A DNA stretch of 25,453 nucleotides. Source: a virus. A model generated the notes under the pieces. That model was not told the origin of the DNA. It did not search any database and saw only the letters and a program-made list of their open reading frames with translations. The DNA lies in the IMG/VR virus record IMGVR_UViG_3300036715_000784, positions 1 through 25,453 of that record. One strand, given 5' to 3'. Below are positions 21,422 through 25,453 of the stretch, in pieces (position 1 is the stretch's first letter; each line of letters begins with the position of its first letter). Both the position numbers and the translations under genes were made by a program.

Positions 21422-21625
21422 GCGGCCTCGCCATGCACCTGCCTTGCCTGCATACAGACCCACGATCTTCGAGTGGACGGAATCCCGTTGAATTTGGCCC
21501 GCATGATTGTGTGCCCGATCTGTGGGGACAAACGGTGCGTCCATGCGAAGGACCATAGCGCGCCTTGCGCCAAATCCGATATTTACGCGCATAACCTGTG
21601 GGTCGAGAAGTATATCAACGACTAA
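21371..21625 (+). CDS. Cassette gene H, small zinc-binding protein
   Basis: An 84-residue protein with C-x-C-x-x-C near the start (SPCTCLACIQTHD) and C-P-I-C-G-D-K-R-C-V-H-A, a pattern common in small phage and island proteins. The start ATG is inside attC site 10; no downstream ATG preserves the first Cys cluster. The TAA falls in the core of site 11. Confidence 0.65.
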   Translation: MDQNTPEAGPESNDGLGAASPCTCLACIQTHDLRVDGIPLNLARMIVCPICGDKRCVHAKDHSAPCAKSDIYAHNLWVEKYIND

Positions 21626-21657
21626 CACCCGAGCTAACCGGCCCCGCCCGGTAGCTC
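21620..21657 (+). repeat. attC-like site 11, truncated, with hairpin
   Basis: Left core GACTAAC (second base departs from Y), then CCGAGCTAACCGG as in sites 3 and 10. Instead of a right half there is GAGCTA-A-CCGG (21631-21641) pairing with CCGG-TAGCTC (21648-21657), a 10-bp stem with one bulged A. It ends 12 bp before the integrase stop and could also act as a two-way terminator. Confidence 0.55.
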
Positions 21658-21669
21658 GATTGAAACCAT

Positions 21670-22851
21670 CTAGTCTTGTCCTGCCGAGCTCCTCGCAGCC
21701 TTGAGGATGGCAGCGCCCACCTTGTCGTTCACGGCCTGGGTGTCGGCAGCGACCCGGTGGGTGTACCGCTGGGTGGTCCGTAGGGAGGTCTGGTTCAAGG
21801 CCCCTCCGATGGCATGCAGGGAGAGTCCCTCGCTGCCAGCCAAGGTGCCAAAGGTGTGCCGGAGGTCATGGAAATGGACATCCTGGAGCTTGGCTGCTGC
21901 TCGAATGCGGAACCAGCCATCATCCAGGTGGACCCGGCATCCGGGCCGCTGGCCCGGAAAGACGAGGGCCACTCCAGGCTTTCGCGGAAGAGCCTGCAGC
22001 AGGTCCCATGCTGGCTTCGACAAGTGCTTGAGCACGGGGCCCAGCACCCCCACGGTCTTGTGCTTGCGGAGGCGGTAGGTGTGAGCGCCCAGGTCCACGT
22101 CGCGCCATTCGAGGCCGACGATCTCGCTCTTTCGGCAGCCGGTGAGCAACGCGAAGCGCACGGCCGCGGTGAGCCAGATGCTCTCCGATCCCGTGGCGTC
22201 CATCTGATCCAGCGTCTTCCAAAGGCGCGCCAACTCCTCCTCGGAGAGGTGCCGATCCCGCTGGTTCTCGGGGTTCCGGTCCAGGTAGAGACAGGGATTC
22301 GAGTTCCGGGGGCGATACCCCCAGCGTTCCGCCAGTTCCATCATCTTCGAGAGGACGGACACGGCCAGGTTGGCCGTGCGCGGCGAGTCGGACAAGGAGG
22401 CGTGGAACCCTTCAACGTGGTGGGCCTCGATCTCCGCCACACGCAAGGGGCCAAAGGCGGGGATGAGGACGCCCTTCAGGATCCAGCGGTAGCTCTTCAC
22501 CGTGGAGGCGGCCAGCTTCGGCATGATGTGGTGGCGTAGGAAACGATCCGCCAGATCCACGAAGACGCAATCCTTGGTCGAGGGCTCCCCCTCAAGGTGG
22601 GGCGGCTCCCCCTGGAGGATCTTCAGGCGCAGGGCGGTGGCCTTCTCCCGGGCTTCGTCTAGACTCAGGGCCGGCCATTCTCCCAGGGTCCGCCGGTAGC
22701 CAGTACCATGGTAGGTGTAGCGGTAGGTGAAGGTTTTCCTGCCCAGGGCCGTGACGCGGACCCCGAGGCCAATGGTCTGGGTATCCCAGAGCTCGATCCG
22801 GGGGCCTGGTGTGCTGAGGTCTTCGATCAGGCGCTTCGTGAGCTTCGGCAT
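21670..22851 (-). CDS. int: Phage-type tyrosine recombinase (DUF4102 N-terminus)
   Basis: A 393-residue integrase. The N-terminal arm-binding domain (residues 1-75, KLTKRLIEDL, GLGVRVTALGRKTFTYRY, LSLDEAREKA) is of the DUF4102 type. A core-binding domain follows, then the catalytic domain with Arg240 (LLTGCRKSEIVGL), Lys265, His328-x-x-Arg331 (HDLRHTF) and Tyr363 (TTQRYTH). The usual third His (LGH) is replaced by Asn353 (ALNQTSLRTTQRY). The IntI-specific insertion is not seen, so this is not an integron integrase. AAGGGG precedes the start. It probably integrates and excises the prophage. Confidence 0.92.
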   Translation of the reverse strand: MPKLTKRLIEDLSTPGPRIELWDTQTIGLGVRVTALGRKTFTYRYTYHGTGYRRTLGEWPALSLDEAREKATALRLKILQGEPPHLEGEPSTKDCVFVDLADRFLRHHIMPKLAASTVKSYRWILKGVLIPAFGPLRVAEIEAHHVEGFHASLSDSPRTANLAVSVLSKMMELAERWGYRPRNSNPCLYLDRNPENQRDRHLSEEELARLWKTLDQMDATGSESIWLTAAVRFALLTGCRKSEIVGLEWRDVDLGAHTYRLRKHKTVGVLGPVLKHLSKPAWDLLQALPRKPGVALVFPGQRPGCRVHLDDGWFRIRAAAKLQDVHFHDLRHTFGTLAGSEGLSLHAIGGALNQTSLRTTQRYTHRVAADTQAVNDKVGAAILKAARSSAGQD

Positions 22852-23094
22852 AAATTACCCCTTGCTGCAGGCGTGTTAGAAAATCATGCTGAGCAAAGCG
22901 TGGGAGCCATTGACAATTTAGGCGATCCCGCCCTCCGGTCAAGCACTACGGATCAAGTTGGTGAGATTTCCCATCTCATGCACCTCCGAAGCCAGCTTAA
23001 TGTCAGCATCTAGTAATTGCAACCTAATGCGCTCTTTTTTGCCATCGCTGAAAACCCCTTCCGGGTCCGTCCCGGGTCAGCAGAAAGGAACCCC
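22852..23094. other. AT-richer intergenic region beside the integrase
   Basis: No gene or tRNA is recognised in these 243 bases. TGAGAT-TTCCC-ATCTCA (22962-22978) is a small perfect inverted repeat. A TTGACA-like hexamer on the + strand near 22912 has no good -10. This is the region where the attachment site is expected, but no core repeat can be named without the other prophage end. Confidence 0.4.
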
Positions 23095-23403
23095 ATGACC
23101 GACGAACCCCTCAACCCCGGCGCCCGCCTGCGCCGCCTCCAAGAAGAAGGCGAGCCCTACCTCCCCATCCATCGTCTGACGGACGTGTCGGAGCTGGTCG
23201 TCCGCTTTCCCCGCCTTCCTGGCGCGCCACCGGCCCTCTACGGGGGGGTGATCCGTGTCCGCGTCTATGACGACGATCAGCTCCTTGAGGACCACCTGAG
23301 CCCCCTGGAGACCGAGCGTGGCCTCCTCCTGGATGAACACCGGGAGACCATCGAACGGGCCCTGGCCCACCATGGGGCCACCCTCCGGGAGAACCTGGGG
23401 TGA
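23095..23403 (+). CDS. Hypothetical protein
   Basis: A 102-residue acidic protein (MTDEPLNPGARLRRLQEEG, ETERGLLLDEHRETIERALA). AAAGGA precedes the ATG by about 7 nt. It is coupled to the next gene by a GTG overlapping its stop region. The codon style resembles neighbouring genes to the right rather than the phage. No family recognised. Confidence 0.65.
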   Translation: MTDEPLNPGARLRRLQEEGEPYLPIHRLTDVSELVVRFPRLPGAPPALYGGVIRVRVYDDDQLLEDHLSPLETERGLLLDEHRETIERALAHHGATLRENLG

Positions 23404-23678
23404 GCAGCCCCGAGATCGTCGGGGACAGCGACTATCACAGCCTCGAGATCACCTGTGTCCAGCAGCCGGACGGACGCTGGCGGGTTTTCCCGACCCTCAT
23501 GGAAGCCGCGGACTGGCCCATCCCCATCACCGGGCGCGACTACTTCGACCTGCCCACCTTCCCGGATCGCTACCTGGCCGAGACCTTCGGTTGCTTCGTG
23601 GCCTGGCAATTCCTGGACCGGCTGCAGGTCTGGGACGTCAAGCAGCAGGCCTACCGGGCCGTGGACGTGCTGGAATGA
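23400..23678 (+). CDS. Hypothetical protein (GTG start)
   Basis: A 92-residue protein rich in aromatics (RWRVFPTLMEAADWPIPITGRDYF, CFVAWQFLDRLQVWDV). The GTG overlaps the upstream stop. Function unknown. A hairpin follows directly. Confidence 0.65.
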   Translation: MSSPEIVGDSDYHSLEITCVQQPDGRWRVFPTLMEAADWPIPITGRDYFDLPTFPDRYLAETFGCFVAWQFLDRLQVWDVKQQAYRAVDVLE

Positions 23679-23679
23679 A

Positions 23680-23701
23680 CAGGGCCCCGCAAGGGGCCCT
23701 G
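23680..23701. terminator. Bidirectional hairpin between convergent genes
   Basis: CAGGGCCCC-GCAA-GGGGCCCTG, a perfect 9-bp stem with a GNRA tetraloop, lies between two converging gene sets. There is no long T-tract on either strand, so termination is inferred from position and stability. Confidence 0.65.
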
Positions 23702-23720
23702 GCCTTGGGCGACCTCGGCC

Positions 23721-23840
23721 TCAGTCCGCGAAGGGAGCCAGCGGCTCCGGAGACGCGGGCGCGCAGTTCCGGTCGAAGTTCTGGGCAGTAGCCCGGGTAC
23801 CCGCCGGGAAGGTCGCGGTGCAGAAGGTCGGCTTGGTCAC
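23721..23840 (-). CDS. Small 39-residue ORF at the end of the minus-strand operon
   Basis: A short frame from a GTG that overlaps the upstream TGA (GTGA), with GAGGA 5 nt upstream. The peptide starts MTKPTFCTATFPAG and has two cysteines. Coupling and ribosome site support it, but nothing identifies a function. Confidence 0.5.
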   Translation of the reverse strand: MTKPTFCTATFPAGTRATAQNFDRNCAPASPEPLAPFAD

Positions 23841-24217
23841 TGGTTCCTCTGGTGCTTGCGGGATCGACGCAGCCACTTGGGATGGCTCATGGGGCGCAAG
23901 GCCAACCGGTAATCATGGAAGGCTGCCCGCGCCAGGGCCCGGAAGGCTCCCACCAGTTGGGCCGCGCCCTCCTCTAGGCCCTGGAGGTTGGGATCCGTGA
24001 TCTGAACCATGCCCTGAAAGGCCATGGGCCGAGGCCAGTCGGCATCCCAGACCACCCGGAGCACGGAAAGGCTGGGCACCTTGGGATGCCGAACGTAGCC
24101 CAGGGTCCGGACGCGCAGGGCGTGGCCCGAGGTGTCCACCGCGAGGGCCGGGAAGGGCAGGGGCTTCCCCAGCACGGTGAGCACATGATGGGCGCCAAGA
24201 TCACTTCGCTGAAGCAC
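23837..24217 (-). CDS. Hypothetical protein
   Basis: A 126-residue protein from a GTG with AAGGAGG 5 nt upstream, a strong site. Strand-rich first half (GKPLPFPALAVDTSGHALRV), helical and basic C-terminus (MSHPKWLRRSRKHQRNQ). It overlaps the upstream gene by 17 nt. No family recognised. Confidence 0.65.
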   Translation of the reverse strand: MLQRSDLGAHHVLTVLGKPLPFPALAVDTSGHALRVRTLGYVRHPKVPSLSVLRVVWDADWPRPMAFQGMVQITDPNLQGLEEGAAQLVGAFRALARAAFHDYRLALRPMSHPKWLRRSRKHQRNQ

Positions 24218-24323
24218 GGGAACCTCCTTGGGTCAGAGCTCGGGTCCGGGTCTGTTCCTGATCCAGGTCCCAAAGGCAGACCCCGACCGAGTAGGCGAAC
24301 CAGAGCAGCGCGATGACACCCAT
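24201..24323 (-). CDS. 40-residue membrane peptide
   Basis: One membrane segment at the N-terminus (MGVIALLWFAYSVGVCLW) and a charged tail. The ATG overlaps the upstream TGA (ATGA). The longer frame to 24419 lies inside the upstream gene and is rejected. Confidence 0.55.
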   Translation of the reverse strand: MGVIALLWFAYSVGVCLWDLDQEQTRTRALTQGGSRASAK

Positions 24324-24547
24324 CACGGCCGCCCCTTGTCGTCCGAACCCATGCGAATGAGCCCGAAGACCAGGGTGAGGATCCAGGTAACGGCCAGGGG
24401 CAGATACCACCAGGCCCAATACGCCCCTTGGCTACCCTCCGCGCGCTGGGCCGGGAAGGCCTGATCCAAGAGGTGGCCCAAGATGCCCACCAGCCAGGTG
24501 CCAAGACCGACAACGGCCGCGCCTTCCGTGATTCGCTGGGCGCTCAT
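24323..24547 (-). CDS. Two-TM small membrane protein
   Basis: A 74-residue protein with two hydrophobic segments (GAAVVGLGTWLVGILGHLL and YLPLAVTWILTLVFGLI). The ATG overlaps the stop of the MazG-like gene (ATGA). The topology resembles small phage or island membrane proteins, including holin-like ones, but it is not assigned. Confidence 0.6.
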   Translation of the reverse strand: MSAQRITEGAAVVGLGTWLVGILGHLLDQAFPAQRAEGSQGAYWAWWYLPLAVTWILTLVFGLIRMGSDDKGRP

Positions 24548-25453
24548 CGCGCATCTCCGGAGCCCTTGAGCACCTGGCGGACCTTGCGGTCCTGGAGCTT
24601 GGTGCGATTGGCGGAGAGCACGCACTCGGGGGTGTAACCCAGGTCATCAGCCAGGCGGAAGGCGTACCAGAGTACGTCCCCCAGCTCCAGCATGATGTCG
24701 TGGTTGGTCGGTCGGTCCGGGTCGCCCCGGAGGATCTTCTTGAGCTTGCCGGCCACCTCGCCCGCCTCGGAGCAGAGGCCCAGGGCCAGGTAGTTCAGGT
24801 TCTCCCGCCTTGCGCTCAGGGCCCCAGGATTGCAGGCCGTGGTGCGCGTGAAGGCGACGTACTCCGCAAGGGTGATGGGGGATGGGGCAGGATGGGCTGT
24901 CGGCGGATCCTGCGGTGCCTTCGGGTCCAGGGCTGGTCCGACTCGGTGGATGATACAGGTGAGGCCCTGCGCGTTCGGGGGAAAGACGGGTTTCAGTCCC
25001 AGCGCCTGGTTCATCAGGTTGTAGAGGGCCGCAAGCACGTCCTGGGGTCTGATCCCATGGCGGTAGATGGTTGCGCCATCCGTGATGACCGAAACGCAGG
25101 CCGCCCCTGAGTCGAGGTTGACCCAAATGCCGTTTCCGATGCGATCCACGAGGTTCACGATTTCCACGTCAAGGCAACGAAGTGGCATGTCACCAAAGAA
25201 GGCCGAGAATTGGTCGCGGACGCTTTCCGCAAAGACATCGGCCAGCTTCCGCTCGCTGTGTCCGAACCCAACTGCTTTCGTGGAAGACGAAGCTGGAAGG
25301 GTCTTGGCTTGCATCGTCTGGTCCACTTTGTCGCGCAAGGACTGAAGGACCGCATGGGCCGCAGTTCTGGAGTTCACGTCACGAAGCCGAAGGTTCTCAA
25401 GCACGGCGAGGGGCGGCTGGCCCGGGGGGTAGATGCCCAGCAGGTAGGTGTCT
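24544..25453 (-). CDS. MazG-like NTP pyrophosphatase domain protein, 5'-partial
   Basis: The frame runs off the right edge (upstream residues read YLLGIYPPGQPPLAVLENLR), so the GTG at 25404 is probably internal. The C-terminal ~90 residues carry the all-alpha NTP pyrophosphatase pattern: CSEAGEVAGKLKKILRG with E-x-x-E, and MLELGDVLWYAFRLADDLG with E-x-x-D, then ANRTKLQDR. MazG-like proteins hydrolyse nucleoside triphosphates; phage versions affect alarmone or nucleotide pools. The N-terminal ~170 residues match no family I recognise. It leads a minus-strand operon of overlapping small genes. Confidence 0.75.
   Translation of the reverse strand, partial: DTYLLGIYPPGQPPLAVLENLRLRDVNSRTAAHAVLQSLRDKVDQTMQAKTLPASSSTKAVGFGHSERKLADVFAESVRDQFSAFFGDMPLRCLDVEIVNLVDRIGNGIWVNLDSGAACVSVITDGATIYRHGIRPQDVLAALYNLMNQALGLKPVFPPNAQGLTCIIHRVGPALDPKAPQDPPTAHPAPSPITLAEYVAFTRTTACNPGALSARRENLNYLALGLCSEAGEVAGKLKKILRGDPDRPTNHDIMLELGDVLWYAFRLADDLGYTPECVLSANRTKLQDRKVRQVLKGSGDAR

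Larger units (their letters stand above)
17562..21660 (+). mobile_element. Integron-like gene cassette array without integron integrase (CALIN-like)
   Basis: Ten attC-like sites, five with both cores or clear halves in place, lie between small + strand genes. Left cores match RYYYAAC (GCCCAAC, GCCTAAC three times, GTCTAAC), right cores match GTTRRRY (GTTAGGC five times, GTTGGGC). The left inner box has a recurrent CCAAGCTAACCGG-type sequence. Stop codons fall in or just before the left core, as in true cassettes. The integrase next to the array is of phage type, not IntI. Cassette contents are small phage-like proteins (zinc ribbons, DUF551, pentapeptide repeats). Non-coding stretches between cassettes are the sites themselves plus short leaders. 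Confidence 0.8.
1..22851. mobile_element. Prophage (siphovirus-like), right part with integrase
   Basis: The run of tail, lysis, recombination, replication-loader and integrase genes is the standard modular content of a temperate tailed phage. Genes lie on one strand with ATGA, GTGA or TGATG overlaps. The left end lies outside the window. The right end is inferred from the integrase, which reads leftward and stops at the edge of the cassette array. No capsid, portal or terminase gene is in the window, and no CI-type repressor is recognisable. The exact attachment junction was not found. Confidence 0.85.

Noticed and set aside
21670-22851. Integrase considered as an integron integrase (IntI)
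   Set aside because: The N-terminus is a DUF4102-type arm-binding domain and there is no IntI-specific insertion. It is a phage or island integrase.
22852-23094. tRNA or tmRNA end as integration site
   Set aside because: No cloverleaf or T-arm consensus could be found by eye next to the integrase.

Overview
The window is high-GC DNA and reads as the tail, lysis, early and integrase part of a temperate siphovirus-like prophage of a Gram-negative host. The host cannot be named from the sequence. Everything from the left edge to about 21.65 kb is encoded on the + strand in tightly overlapping genes. The integrase at 21.67-22.85 kb is on the - strand and marks the likely right end of the element.

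Layout. (1) 1-6.3 kb, tail tip: an NlpC/P60 peptidase (cut by the window edge), a J-like tail protein, a small fibronectin-like protein, and a 1059-residue tail protein with three tandem repeats and a C-terminal Hint (intein-like) self-processing domain. (2) 6.4-8.2 kb, lysis: a membrane/coiled-coil protein, a DUF2778 (L,D-transpeptidase-like) candidate lysin, a holin-like protein and a spanin-like protein, closed by a rho-independent terminator. (3) 8.27-15.6 kb, early/recombination: a promoter with a CRP-type palindrome, a Cro-like HTH protein, a YqaJ exonuclease with a RecT annealase, a RusA resolvase, a DUF1376-like protein and a DnaC-like loader, then a second promoter with an identically spaced CRP-type palindrome and several small genes, one of which ends in an SSB-type tail (DDIPF). 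(4) 15.63-15.88 kb: a non-coding GGCNN pentamer tract around two mutually exclusive hairpins. (5) 15.9-17.56 kb: small accessory genes including a nucleoside 2-deoxyribosyltransferase-like enzyme. (6) 17.56-21.66 kb: an array of small genes, all on + strand, separated by ten whole or partial attC-like recombination sites. This looks like an integron cassette array without an integron integrase (a CALIN) embedded in the prophage. (7) 21.67-22.85 kb: a phage-type tyrosine recombinase. (8) 22.85 kb to the right edge: two + strand genes of unknown function converge with a - strand operon headed by a MazG-like protein, probably flanking DNA or another element.

The most unusual part is the cassette array. 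Its sites have integron-type core boxes (left RYYYAAC, right GTTRRRY), imperfect inverted repeats between the cores, and stop codons placed in or just before the left core. In two cassettes the only start codon that gives a full-length protein lies inside the preceding attC. Further notable signals are the two CRP-type palindromes, each centred exactly 57.5 bp upstream of a -10 box, the C-terminal Hint domain on a tail protein, the stand-alone SSB-tail peptide, and the GGCNN tract with competing hairpins.
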